NCBI RefSeq assembly: GCF_016879755.1
Contig: NZ_WOFU01000001.1
Coordinates: 930,001-994,000, forward strand
Direction of reading: 5' to 3'
Source of the DNA: Bacillus sp. B15-48
GTDB taxonomy: Bacteria > Bacillota > Bacilli > Bacillales > Cytobacillaceae
DNA: 64,000 nt
Numbering within the stretch: position 1 is the stretch's first letter; each line of letters starts with the position of its first letter. Made by a program: the position numbers and the translations under genes. The notes beneath the pieces are model-generated. The model was not told where the DNA came from. It did not search any database and saw only the letters and a program-made list of their open reading frames with translations. This document shows, piece after piece, positions 25,681 to 33,993 of this stretch.

Positions 25681-25718
25681 AACCTATGGCTCGTCCGAAA
25701 TGAACCATAGATTTTTTC
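25681..25718 (-). terminator. terminator of mbl
   Basis: The stem cctatgg / ccatag(a) has an A-run at its left, giving a T-run on the minus strand. It lies directly after the mbl stop. Confidence 0.8.
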
Positions 25719-25721
25719 GTA

Positions 25722-26723
25722 TTAGCCTATTTTTCTTCGTGAAATTTTATCAAGATTATCGAGCATGATTCCAGTGCCATGTGCTACGCATTCCATTGGA
25801 CTTTCTGCAACAAGAACCGGTACTTTTAACTCTTCGGCTAGCAATGTATCTATGCCATGAAGCAAGGCTCCACCTCCAGTTAAAATCACCCCACGGTCAA
25901 TAATATCCGCTGATAGTTCAGGTGGAGTTCGTTCCAACACACTTTTCGCTGCTTGTACGATAACAGCTACGGATTCTCTAAGCGCTTGTTCAATTTCTTC
26001 CGAACGAACAGAAATCGTGCGTGGCAAACCAGAAACCATGTCACGGCCGCGAATATCCATTTCCTCGCTGCGTGAACCAGGGAACACTGTTCCAATATTC
26101 ACCTTAATGTTTTCTGAAGTCCGCTCACCAATCAGCAGCTTATATTCACGTTTAATATAATTTAAGATCTCGTTGTCAAATTTGTCACCGGCCATTTTAA
26201 TTGACGAAGACGTGACAATATCCCCCATTGACAGCACAGCGACATCTGTCGTTCCACCGCCAATATCAACAACCATGTTTCCACTCGGTTGAAAAATATC
26301 CATCCCTGCGCCGATTGCCGCAACTTTAGGTTCTTCTTCAAGGTAAATCTTTTTCCCACCGCTCTTTTCTGCTGCTTCTCTAATCGCCTTTTGCTCAACG
26401 CTCGTAATGTTTGTTGGGCAGCAAATCAAAATGCGCGGCTTCGACAGCAATCCTTTGACATTTAGCTTGTTTATAAAATGTTTTAGCATCGCTTCAGTTA
26501 CATCAAAATCGGCAATAACGCCATCCTTAAGCGGACGAATTGCAACGATATTTCCCGGTGTACGACCAACCATCCGACGAGCTTCCTCACCGACGGCTAA
26601 TACTCTGTTTGTATTTTTATCAATTGCCACTACTGACGGCTCATTTAAAACCACTCCACGGCCCTTTACATGTATCAAGACATTTGCTGTGCCAAGGTCA
26701 ATCCCAATATCTCTTGCAAACAT
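25722..26723 (-). CDS. mbl: MreB-like cell-shape protein Mbl
   Basis: A 333-residue actin homologue, the exact length of Mbl. It has the phosphate 1 motif (IGIDLGTANVLIH), GGGTTDVAVLS and the adenosine motif (GVILTGGGALLHGID). Mbl polymerises under the membrane and guides side-wall peptidoglycan synthesis. ATG at 26723 is preferred because aaggaggg lies upstream and the family starts there. It follows spoIIID, as in B. subtilis. Confidence 0.95.
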   Translation of the reverse strand: MFARDIGIDLGTANVLIHVKGRGVVLNEPSVVAIDKNTNRVLAVGEEARRMVGRTPGNIVAIRPLKDGVIADFDVTEAMLKHFINKLNVKGLLSKPRILICCPTNITSVEQKAIREAAEKSGGKKIYLEEEPKVAAIGAGMDIFQPSGNMVVDIGGGTTDVAVLSMGDIVTSSSIKMAGDKFDNEILNYIKREYKLLIGERTSENIKVNIGTVFPGSRSEEMDIRGRDMVSGLPRTISVRSEEIEQALRESVAVIVQAAKSVLERTPPELSADIIDRGVILTGGGALLHGIDTLLAEELKVPVLVAESPMECVAHGTGIMLDNLDKISRRKIG

Positions 26724-26960
26724 TTTTACTTTTACCCTCCTTGACAAATGGGTGGTGCGCGGCTGCTTTAAACTTTAGTGTTTTTGAGCAAAAATCAGAC
26801 GCGGCCACTATTTTCGAACAATATTCACCTAATTTTCTATTTTATCATAGACACTCAAAAATAGTAACTAATTACTAAAAAAAAAGTCGATTTTTGCAAT
26901 TTCAAGTAGTTAATAGTACTCCCCACAGTCATTACATTTATTCCCTTTTAAGACAATATA

Positions 26961-27003
26961 AAAAGGCGATTACTTCTAAAAAAATGAAGTACTTCGCCTT
27001 TCG
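26961..27003 (-). terminator. terminator of spoIIID
   Basis: The arms aaaggcga..acttc / gaagt..tcgccttt have a T-rich stretch after them on the minus strand, 40-80 bases past the spoIIID stop. Confidence 0.75.
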
Positions 27004-27039
27004 TTACTGCCCGTCCGGACAAACCAATATGAAAGCCAA

Positions 27040-27312
27040 TTATTTAACCGTTTCCTCCTCTCTCTCCTCTTTTTTGTACTTTAGCTTTGTTGCTTCGCCA
27101 CCACGTAGATGTCGGATCGATTTATGATAATCGAGAATTTCTTTTACTTCATTGTAAAGTTCCGGATTTATTTCTGGCAGTCTTTCCGTCAAGTCTTTAT
27201 GGACTGTACTTTTGGATACGCCAAACTCCTTCGCGATAACGCGAACCGTTTTTTTCGTCTCCACGATATACTTTCCAATCTTGATAGTTCTCTCTTTGAT
27301 GTAATCGTGCAC
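27040..27312 (-). CDS. spoIIID: sporulation transcription factor SpoIIID
   Basis: The 90-residue DNA-binding protein of the mother cell (B. subtilis 93) acts as both activator and repressor in the sigma E regulon and is needed for sigK transcription. The helix-turn-helix lies at VRVIAKEFGVSKSTVHKDL and the basic C-terminal helix follows. The start is GTG at 27312 with ggggagg upstream, aligning with the family start HDYIKERTIKIG. The same frame stays open to 27417, so a longer form is formally possible. A small leader ORF resembling usd precedes it. Confidence 0.95.
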   Translation of the reverse strand: MHDYIKERTIKIGKYIVETKKTVRVIAKEFGVSKSTVHKDLTERLPEINPELYNEVKEILDYHKSIRHLRGGEATKLKYKKEEREEETVK

Positions 27313-27409
27313 ACCACTCGCCCTCCCCAAATTGGATGTGAGAAGTGTGAAATGAGACCCGCTTAACTCGAATAATCTGGTCACCACATCACTTGATACG
27401 ATGCAGTTT

Positions 27410-27463
27410 CTATACATTACAGGATTTGAACCATGGCTCCGGCTGAATTCTCATACTTTGCAA
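27410..27463 (-). CDS. usd: small leader ORF upstream of spoIIID (usd-like candidate)
   Basis: A TTG at 27463 follows a very strong ribosome site (gaggtgaggag) and opens a 17-codon frame that stops at 27410, 97 bases before spoIIID. In B. subtilis a short ORF called usd lies upstream of spoIIID and is needed for its translation. Position and size class fit, but the sequence was not compared, and the B. subtilis ORF is longer as recalled. Confidence 0.4.
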   Translation of the reverse strand: MQSMRIQPEPWFKSCNV

Positions 27464-27760
27464 ACGACTCCTCACCTCAAACACTCTCTTTGACAGGTTT
27501 GTAATCATTCTATTAGCTTGGATAAGGATATATGCACAAAAAACGCAATAAGGACAATGAAATAGTAAATTTTTCTGAAAATTTTGTAAATTATTAATTA
27601 AAATGAAAGGGACAACCATTATTTAACGAGTGCCAACCATGAGGAGCTCGTCCCAAAGCTAGTGAATGAAAGAAAATTAGATTCATTTTTCTTATGATTA
27701 TTCCCCAAGAAATTCGTTTTTCATCAACAGGATGGGACGGTCATCTTGAATGCAGTTTTT

Positions 27761-27916
27761 TTACCATAAATGGATATAAAGTATTGGTAGGATTTCAACG
27801 AAGAAATAAACAAAAATACTCAGAAAAGGAATTGCCAGGAATAAGGATTTTTTGCTGCGTAACGCCAAAATTAGCGACGCCCCAATAATAAACATTAAAA
27901 TAATAAAAATGAGCAC
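27761..27916 (-). CDS. 51-residue hydrophobic membrane protein
   Basis: A GTG at 27916 has a near-perfect ribosome site (aaaggaggtgg, 5 bases spacing). The 51 residues form two membrane helices (LIFIILMFIIGASLILAL; FLAIPFLSIFVYFFVEILPI) joined by a basic RSKKS loop. No family could be named with confidence; it resembles short DUF2651-type Bacillus proteins. It lies between spoIIID and palindrome array D, alone on the minus strand. Confidence 0.6.
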   Translation of the reverse strand: MLIFIILMFIIGASLILALRSKKSLFLAIPFLSIFVYFFVEILPILYIHLW

Positions 27917-28237
27917 CAAACCACCTCCTTTGTAAGCGTTAACAAATATACGCGCGCTTCTTTTCTTAAAATAAAATTTTATCAGGGTTTGAATTTATTT
28001 AATTTTTAGAAAATTAGTACCATTATTATGGCCCGAATCGGCCCATCGGGTCAAGAATTTTAAATCTACAAATTTTGCCAAATAGGAACAAAAGCGGAGA
28101 GATCGTTCTTTGACTAGACGGACAGAAGTGACTCGCAAATAACGCCTTGGACACCGGTTTGTATGTTCTTTCCAGAAAAGGTCATTAATGTCTTTAGGTG
28201 AACTTTTAAGCGAGCAGATTCACAGGGTTTTTAAAAG

Positions 28238-28490
28238 ATAATGCTGGTAACGGGTTTTTTAATCCAAGTACTAGCATTAAAAACACGAAATTCCCTTGAT
28301 ATATTGCTAGTACTCGTAATAAAACGACAAAAAATGAGGGGTTAATCCAAGTACTGGCAATAAACCGAGGTCAAAACGCTGATATAATACGAGTACTAGC
28401 AATAAAAAACGGCCAAAAATCACTTTAATCCAAGTACTAGCAATAAACCAGCCCGATAATCACGGTTAATCTGAGTAATAGCAATAAAAC
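28238..28490. repeat. AGTACT palindrome array D
   Basis: Five cores (28267, 28309, 28350, 28392, 28433) and one AGTAAT variant (28474) have gaps of 42, 41, 42, 41 and 41 bp, the most regular array after F. It begins with gataatgctggtaac, the reverse complement of the end unit of arrays E and F, so this array runs in the opposite direction. It lies between the 51-residue membrane gene and the 3' end of pbpC. Confidence 0.92.
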
Positions 28491-28537
28491 CCCCATCCAG
28501 TTTACGGCACATTTTATATTATCCTAAATGCATAAAA

Positions 28538-28563
28538 AACGAAGGGCTTTATTGCCCTTCGTT
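28538..28563 (-). terminator. terminator of pbpC overlapping its stop codon
   Basis: The perfect stem aacgaagggc / gcccttcgtt has loop tttatt. The stop codon lies at the loop edge and the last codons form one arm; A-rich left flank gives the T-run on the minus strand. Confidence 0.9.
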
Positions 28564-30519
28564 TGAAAATAGATTTCTCACCCGGGTAACAGCTTCCTTT
28601 GAGCCTTCCCCTGTTTGTACATCTTCGATCATCAGCGACACGAGTAAGTCGGTGTTGTAGGCGACGAACCAGCCAAGCTCGCGGCCTCTTTCACCTTGTC
28701 GACCTTTAATCTCGGCGGTTCCTGTTTTCCCTGCCAATGGCACGCCTTCCATCCGTGCGACATGAGCAGTCCCATTCGTTTCAGTGACCACCTTTGTTAG
28801 CATCTTATCTAGCGCAGCTGCCTCTTCTGGGGAAATTAAGTTTTCCGCCCATACTTGCTTTTGTTCTTCCTCCATTAATAAAATTGGTTTTAGCATATTG
28901 CCATTATTTAAAAATGGGGTATACGTCGCTGCTAAATGGAGGATATTCATCTCGACTTGGCCTTGGCCGTAGCCAGAATCTGCGAGGGCAATGTCATTCG
29001 CTAGCTCGCCAATCTGTGACGCTTCAAGCGGATACGGATAATCGATGTCTTCAAAACCAAACTTCCGCAGCCCATCCGCAAACCCATCCTTGCCGATTTC
29101 AAGTGCTGTGCGCGCAAAGTAAATATTGTCTGAGAAAATCATCGCCTTTTCTAGATCAACTTGACCGATTAAGTTCGTATAGCGAGTCACTTTATAATCG
29201 CCCCACGATCGATCTGGTTGCCACTGTTTTTCGGTAATTTCAAAACTCGTTTCAAGTTCGATTTTATCATTGGCTAGGGCAATTACCGCGGTCATCGGCT
29301 TAATGACTGAACCTGGTACGTAGGAGAGCCTAAAGCGGTTAAGATAAGGCTGGAGCGGGTCATCCTCCTCCATAGCCCTAGAATTGCCTAAAACCTCGGC
29401 ATTTGGATCAAATCCAGGAGCACTTACTAACGCTAGCGTCTCGCCGGTAAGTGGATGAATGGCCGCTGCTGTGCCAGCGACTCCATTTAACTGATCATAT
29501 ACGCGCTGCTGAAGGACAACGTCAATCGTTAACTGCACATCTTTGCCATGCTCAACAGGCTTTTCCGCAAGTACCTTTTCCGAGCCATCTTCCTTTGCGA
29601 CACTTATTTTTACGCCATTGGTTCCTTTTAATTGTCCCTCAAACACCTGCTCAAGGCCGCGTTTGCCGATGTAGTCCCCGGCACTATAGCCTTTTCCTTC
29701 GTTTCTCTCCAAGTCTTCAGCGGTGACTGGAGCGATGTAGCCGACCAGGTGGGACAATGCTTCGCCATACGGATATTCGCGGGCGCCCACTTCCATCGTT
29801 GTGACCCCTTCAATCGCAAACAGCTCTTCACGCAGAGACCCATCGTTTTTGGAGACCGTTTTTAGCGGTACAAATAAATCTGGTTTTACCCAAGAAGCAT
29901 TTAATTGCTTGTTGATCTCTTCCTCCGCCATCTCTAGCAAATCACTGAGCTGCTGAACGGACGATTCTCCTAACTTTCCAGGAACGACACCAATTTGCAT
30001 CGCTGTCCCATTGATTGCCAGACCATTCTCTCGGCGGTCTAAAATTTTGCCGCGCTCGGCAGAAATGTTTTGATAGCGAATGCGGTCATTCGCTCCTAAT
30101 TCCGGAAATATGTACGTCGTATCCCAATCGATATACCAATTGCTACTGTCTTCCCTTGTTTCTTTTACAAGCTTAGCTGTATGGGTAAAATCGATCGGAC
30201 CGGCGACACTGTCCATTTTTGCGGCAAATGGAAAGCTTGCTTCCGCATCGTATTTTTCGGTTTCTTCCGGCGGTTCGAATTGAACTTCTAGCTTGTCAAT
30301 TTCTAGGTCTTGATAAATTTTATGATAACGGTCGACAAAGGCCTCTTTCGTGACACTGTCTTTCGCTTGTTCTGATAATAACTTATACATGTCAGCAAAT
30401 TTTTGCTCATTCCATAGCTGAACATAATCGGCAAATCGCTCTTCCGGGGTTGGTTCTTTGCTTGTGCACCCGGCAATCATCACGGACAAAAATAGCAATA
30501 GGAACAATCTCTTCAACAC
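28549..30519 (-). CDS. pbpC: class B penicillin-binding protein, PBP3-type with MecA_N domain
   Basis: A 656-residue lipoprotein-type PBP. The lipobox is VMIAGC (Cys 18). The NTF2-like MecA_N domain follows (about 25-145), then the PBP dimer domain (about 150-320) and the transpeptidase domain with SVIK (Ser near 405), SDN (near 461) and KTGTAE (near 598). It cross-links peptidoglycan outside the membrane. Length and layout fit B. subtilis PBP3 (PbpC). The same layout occurs in PBP2a of Staphylococcus, which has low beta-lactam affinity. Its stop codon is inside the terminator hairpin. Confidence 0.9.
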   Translation of the reverse strand: MLKRLFLLLFLSVMIAGCTSKEPTPEERFADYVQLWNEQKFADMYKLLSEQAKDSVTKEAFVDRYHKIYQDLEIDKLEVQFEPPEETEKYDAEASFPFAAKMDSVAGPIDFTHTAKLVKETREDSSNWYIDWDTTYIFPELGANDRIRYQNISAERGKILDRRENGLAINGTAMQIGVVPGKLGESSVQQLSDLLEMAEEEINKQLNASWVKPDLFVPLKTVSKNDGSLREELFAIEGVTTMEVGAREYPYGEALSHLVGYIAPVTAEDLERNEGKGYSAGDYIGKRGLEQVFEGQLKGTNGVKISVAKEDGSEKVLAEKPVEHGKDVQLTIDVVLQQRVYDQLNGVAGTAAAIHPLTGETLALVSAPGFDPNAEVLGNSRAMEEDDPLQPYLNRFRLSYVPGSVIKPMTAVIALANDKIELETSFEITEKQWQPDRSWGDYKVTRYTNLIGQVDLEKAMIFSDNIYFARTALEIGKDGFADGLRKFGFEDIDYPYPLEASQIGELANDIALADSGYGQGQVEMNILHLAATYTPFLNNGNMLKPILLMEEEQKQVWAENLISPEEAAALDKMLTKVVTETNGTAHVARMEGVPLAGKTGTAEIKGRQGERGRELGWFVAYNTDLLVSLMIEDVQTGEGSKEAVTRVRNLFSNEGQ

Positions 30520-30578
30520 AACATTCCCCCTCCTTGTCTAATTTTATCACAAGGGTCGGGCGTTTATGTCCATTAAAA

Positions 30579-30604
30579 AAACCCGCCGAAAGTTCGACGG
30601 GTTT
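30579..30604 (-). terminator. terminator of spoIIQ
   Basis: The stem aacccg.cga / tcg.cgggtt has an A-run on the left (T-run on the minus strand). It lies between spoIIQ and pbpC. Confidence 0.85.
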
Positions 30605-30622
30605 TCATTCAGAGAATTGATC

Positions 30623-31525
30623 TTAAGAGTTACTTGTTTCAGTTGTGTTTGTTGAAGAATCATTGTCTTCCGTTGAAGAGTCTTCGTCTTTTTCCTCTTC
30701 ATTTGAAGTTTCATCTTCTTCATCTGAAGATTCATTGTTTGTTGACTCTTCATCTTCAGTTTTCGACTCATCTTCTTCGGTTGCTGAATCATCTTTAGTA
30801 GCGTCTGTACCAGCATTATTTTTACCAGAATCGCCAGGATCAACTTCTTCCAAAGCGCTTAATGGCTTGTCAAAATAATCAAGTGGGTTTACAGGCACAC
30901 CGTCTTTGCGAATTTCAAAATGAACGTGTACGCCTGCTTTTTCATTAAACTGGCTTGTTCCAGCAGTGGCAATTGTATCACCTTGCTCGACCATGTCACC
31001 AGCTTTCACTTGGATATTTTTAATTGATTGATACTGTGTTACAATTCCATTGTCATGATTGATTTCAATTACGTTACCAAGCAACGAGTCTTCCTTAACA
31101 GTAATGACTTCACCGCTTAATGATGCAATAACATTAAACTCTTCGTCATCGTTTGCACCAATCGCAATCCCTGTATTGGGATGATATTGGTTATTGTAAA
31201 CGACGATTGCTGCTTCTTGCTCAGCTTTGTCCATGTCATTGTCATAGAATTGCATTTTTATGACCGCACTGTCAACATCTGCTACTGGCATAACGAAATT
31301 TTCCAAAGAACGATTGACTTCAACTGCTGGTTCGCCGGAAAACTCTCTGTTCGACTGTTCTGTCACCTCATCTAGTTGATCAGTCGCTTGTTCACCGCTA
31401 TTTTGGAACCAGATAACACCTGTTAGAATGATTGCGGCACTTGCTAAATAAACTGCTGGATACGCCCACCGCTTCTTAAAAAAGCGTTTAAAGCTCTTTT
31501 CTTGAGAAGATTTTTCCTCTCTCAT
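30623..31525 (-). CDS. spoIIQ: stage II sporulation protein SpoIIQ
   Basis: About 300 residues. A membrane anchor (about 20-40) precedes a LytM/M23-like domain (about 115-225) with GVHVHFEIRKDG, the second zinc-site motif. The forespore-side SpoIIQ binds SpoIIIAH across the intermembrane space to form the engulfment channel. Here the first His of the zinc site is present (YHPNTG) but the Asp is Gly, so peptidase activity is doubtful. The last 75 residues are an acidic Ser/Glu/Asp/Thr tail. ATG at 31525 is chosen (gaggtg at 6 bases). The gene lies between pbpC and the divergent VanZ-like gene. Confidence 0.9.
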   Translation of the reverse strand: MREEKSSQEKSFKRFFKKRWAYPAVYLASAAIILTGVIWFQNSGEQATDQLDEVTEQSNREFSGEPAVEVNRSLENFVMPVADVDSAVIKMQFYDNDMDKAEQEAAIVVYNNQYHPNTGIAIGANDDEEFNVIASLSGEVITVKEDSLLGNVIEINHDNGIVTQYQSIKNIQVKAGDMVEQGDTIATAGTSQFNEKAGVHVHFEIRKDGVPVNPLDYFDKPLSALEEVDPGDSGKNNAGTDATKDDSATEEDESKTEDEESTNNESSDEEDETSNEEEKDEDSSTEDNDSSTNTTETSNS

Positions 31526-31664
31526 TTTCATCACCTCAGCAATCATTCTGAACAGATGTAAAAAAATATATACATAGTTTTGAAAATTTTTTAAATGCTT
31601 ATTTTTCGACAAAGCTTGTCGTTTTATACATTTTCTTTTTAAAAAATATTTTTGGGGGTTCATA

Positions 31665-32087
31665 ATGAAATACGTCATTCGGATTTTACCTATTGTTTAT
31701 ATGATTTTAATTTGGATTTTATCAAGCATGCCTGCGAACGCTGTTGTCGAATTGCCGAATCAGAGGGTGGATACGTTTATAAAAGAGTCGCTCCATCTCG
31801 TTGAATTTGCAATTTTATATGTGCTGTTGTTTTTAGCGGGGCTGACGTTTGCAGGGTTCAAGCCGGTGATGAGCTTTATTTTTATGGGCGTGGCGATTTT
31901 GTACGGGCTGATTGATGAGATTCACCAATCGTTCGTGCCGTATCGATCGGCAACCGTGAATGACTTCGTTAAGGACACAATCGGCGTGTTAGTCGTGTCC
32001 CATTTTATGCACCACGCCTATTTTAATGAGAAGTTCCCGAAGCTGCGTGGGGTGTTGGTGAGGTTTGAGGGTTGGGTGAAGGGTTAG
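31665..32087 (+). CDS. VanZ-like family membrane protein
   Basis: A 140-residue protein with three or four membrane helices and the VanZ-family motif DEIHQSFVPYRSATVNDFVKDTIG. VanZ gives low-level teicoplanin resistance in enterococci, but most Bacillus members have no known role. The ribosome site is ggggg. Divergent from spoIIQ, it is followed by the longest palindrome array. Confidence 0.85.
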   Translation: MKYVIRILPIVYMILIWILSSMPANAVVELPNQRVDTFIKESLHLVEFAILYVLLFLAGLTFAGFKPVMSFIFMGVAILYGLIDEIHQSFVPYRSATVNDFVKDTIGVLVVSHFMHHAYFNEKFPKLRGVLVRFEGWVKG

Positions 32088-32129
32088 GTTGGTTGGTTGG
32101 TAGTTTGGTGGATTGGACTTAGGGTGGAG

Positions 32130-32800
32130 GGGTTTTTTATTGCTAGTACTGGATTAAAAAGGTGGATTGGTTATAAACTGAGTGGGTTTTATTGCTAGTA
32201 CTCGGATTATAGAACGGAGTGGGATTAAACGGTGTGGATCTTATTACTAGTACTAGCATTAAAAACTGAATTCGGCCTAAAATTGAGTGGGTTTTATTGC
32301 TAGTACTCGGATTAACCGTAATTATCGGGATGGTTTATTACTAGTACTCGGATTAAAGCGATTTTTAGCCGTTTTTTATTGCTAGTACTTGGATTATAAC
32401 AGCGTTCTGGCCTCCGTTTAATGCCAGTACTCGGATTAACACCTCATTTTAGGCTGTTTTATTACGAGTACTAGCAATATATCAATGAAATTTGGTGTTT
32501 TTAATACTAGTACTTGGATTAAAAAACGCGTTACCAGCATTATCGTTCTAAAACACATGGATCTGCTCGGCCAAAAGAGTCAGACAAAAACATTAATTAC
32601 CTTTTCTAGAAAAACCATACAAACGGGTTGTGCTTTTACCTAGTACTCGGATTATAAAACTGGATTCGGCCTAAACTGAGTGACTTTTATTACTAGTACT
32701 CCCGATTAACCGTGATTATCGTGCTGGTTTATTGCTAGTACTTGGATTATATCGGCCTTTTGACCTCTGTTTATTGCTAGTACTCGGATTAAAACCCAAA
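32130..32800. repeat. AGTACT palindrome array E (longest)
   Basis: Thirteen cores begin at 32145, 32197, 32249, 32302, 32343, 32384, 32426, 32467, 32509, 32642, 32695, 32737 and 32779. Gaps are 52, 52, 53, 41, 41, 42, 41, 42, 133, 53, 42 and 42. A typical site is ttattgctagtactcggatt. The unit at 32500-32550 ends with gttaccagcattatcg, and a second stretch follows after it. The array lies between the VanZ-like and NERD genes on the plus strand. About 180 bp of it are nearly repeated in array F. Confidence 0.95.
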
Positions 32801-32884
32801 AATTAATTTGTCACAAAATCTCCATAACCGCACGCACGCAATTGTTGTATGATTGAACCAAACAGTTTAAGGAGGATTTTGACT

Positions 32885-33886
32885 TTGATTCTGCTTCCCC
32901 GTTCGATTCCACTCATCGTCCCTTTCAATCATGCTTTAATCCAGAGATTGCCTCAGTCTCATCCGAAGCTTCCTATTATTGAAAAAGATATTCGCACGTT
33001 TATGGCCGGTTATCGTGGCGAAGTCAATACCGATTACCATTTGGAGTTTCTTAACGACAATCATCACTACGTTTTCCAAGGTATACGTTTGCCCCATGGC
33101 ACAAACTTCTTTCAAATTGACCATCTGCTCATCTGCTCCAAATACATCCTACAAATTGAAACAAAAAATCATCGTGGAGAACTTACTATTAGCGAAGAGC
33201 AATTCAGCCAGACTTCGAATAACAGTGAAAAAGGCTACACCAACCCTTATCATCAAACGATGCAGCATAAGGACCAGCTCTATGATTGGTTAGAGGCACA
33301 TGGGTTGCCGAAGCTGCCAATCATCTCTCTCGCCGTCCTTAGTCACCCCTCCGCAATTATAAAATCAACCGATTCAACGATTCTCCAACACCTTTGTAAG
33401 GTCGACAATTTGAAAAATAAGATCTTAACCCATACAAATCACTTGTCAGAGCGGATTTGCAGCGAAAAAGAGTTGAAACGAATTAGTAATTTTTTATTAA
33501 AAGACCACACCCCACATTTCCCTGATCTACAAACAACGTATGGAATTCTGCCATCTGAACTTGTCCATAAGGTCCGCTGTCCGAACTGTACCTGCTTCCA
33601 GATGGCACGCAAAGATCGAGTTTGGGTTTGTCCGCACTGTTTTTATCATTCAAAAACAGCCTATCATGATGCTTTACTCGATTATTTCTTATTAATTAAG
33701 CCGACCATCACCAATCGGGAGTTTCGCGATTTTTTTGGAATTGACAATATTAAAACGGCCACCTATCTTCTTTCCTCACAAGACTTACCAAGCACAGGAA
33801 TAAAAAAAGGCCGCGTCTATTTGCGGCCAATTGACTTTCTCGCTCAAATCGAAGAACGTTATCTTCGCCAGACGAGTAAACAATGA
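32885..33886 (+). CDS. NERD-domain protein with C-terminal zinc ribbon
   Basis: About 333 residues. A NERD (nuclease-related) domain (about 40-160) has the GTNFFQIDHLLICSKYILQIETKNHRG core, whose Asp, Glu and Lys resemble nuclease active sites. A zinc ribbon follows (CPNC...CPHC, about 230-255), then a helix-turn-helix-like segment (NREFRDFFGIDNIKTATYLL). The function is unknown. TTG at 32885 is preferred because aaggagg lies 8 bases upstream; the ATG at 32849 would place the ribosome site inside the gene. It stands immediately after array E. Confidence 0.75.
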   Translation: MILLPRSIPLIVPFNHALIQRLPQSHPKLPIIEKDIRTFMAGYRGEVNTDYHLEFLNDNHHYVFQGIRLPHGTNFFQIDHLLICSKYILQIETKNHRGELTISEEQFSQTSNNSEKGYTNPYHQTMQHKDQLYDWLEAHGLPKLPIISLAVLSHPSAIIKSTDSTILQHLCKVDNLKNKILTHTNHLSERICSEKELKRISNFLLKDHTPHFPDLQTTYGILPSELVHKVRCPNCTCFQMARKDRVWVCPHCFYHSKTAYHDALLDYFLLIKPTITNREFRDFFGIDNIKTATYLLSSQDLPSTGIKKGRVYLRPIDFLAQIEERYLRQTSKQ

Positions 33887-33956
33887 ATTTTAGCATTAAA
33901 AGTTTTTTTAGAGTTTTAGCATACAATGTGTCCATTTTGAGTTTTAGCGTACAAGG

Positions 33957-33986
33957 CGTTTCTCTGGGCTTCAGCCATAAGAAACG
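33957..33986. terminator. bidirectional terminator between the NERD gene and spoIID
   Basis: The hairpin cgtttct..tgg.cttc..cca..agaaacg carries the same gggcttcagcc loop as the repeat near 7784. It lies between two convergent genes. There is no clear T-run, so it could instead be a copy of that repeat. Confidence 0.5.
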
Positions 33987-33993
33987 TCAGTCT

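Noticed and set aside
27420-27480. tRNA-like T-arm (GGTTCAAATCC on the minus strand) upstream of spoIIID
   Set aside because: The flanking bases do not form a T-stem, and no D-arm, anticodon arm or acceptor stem can be built around it.
31530-31660. Sigma F promoter for spoIIQ
   Set aside because: A GTATA element is present, but no good -10 at the right distance was found, so it is not listed as a feature.
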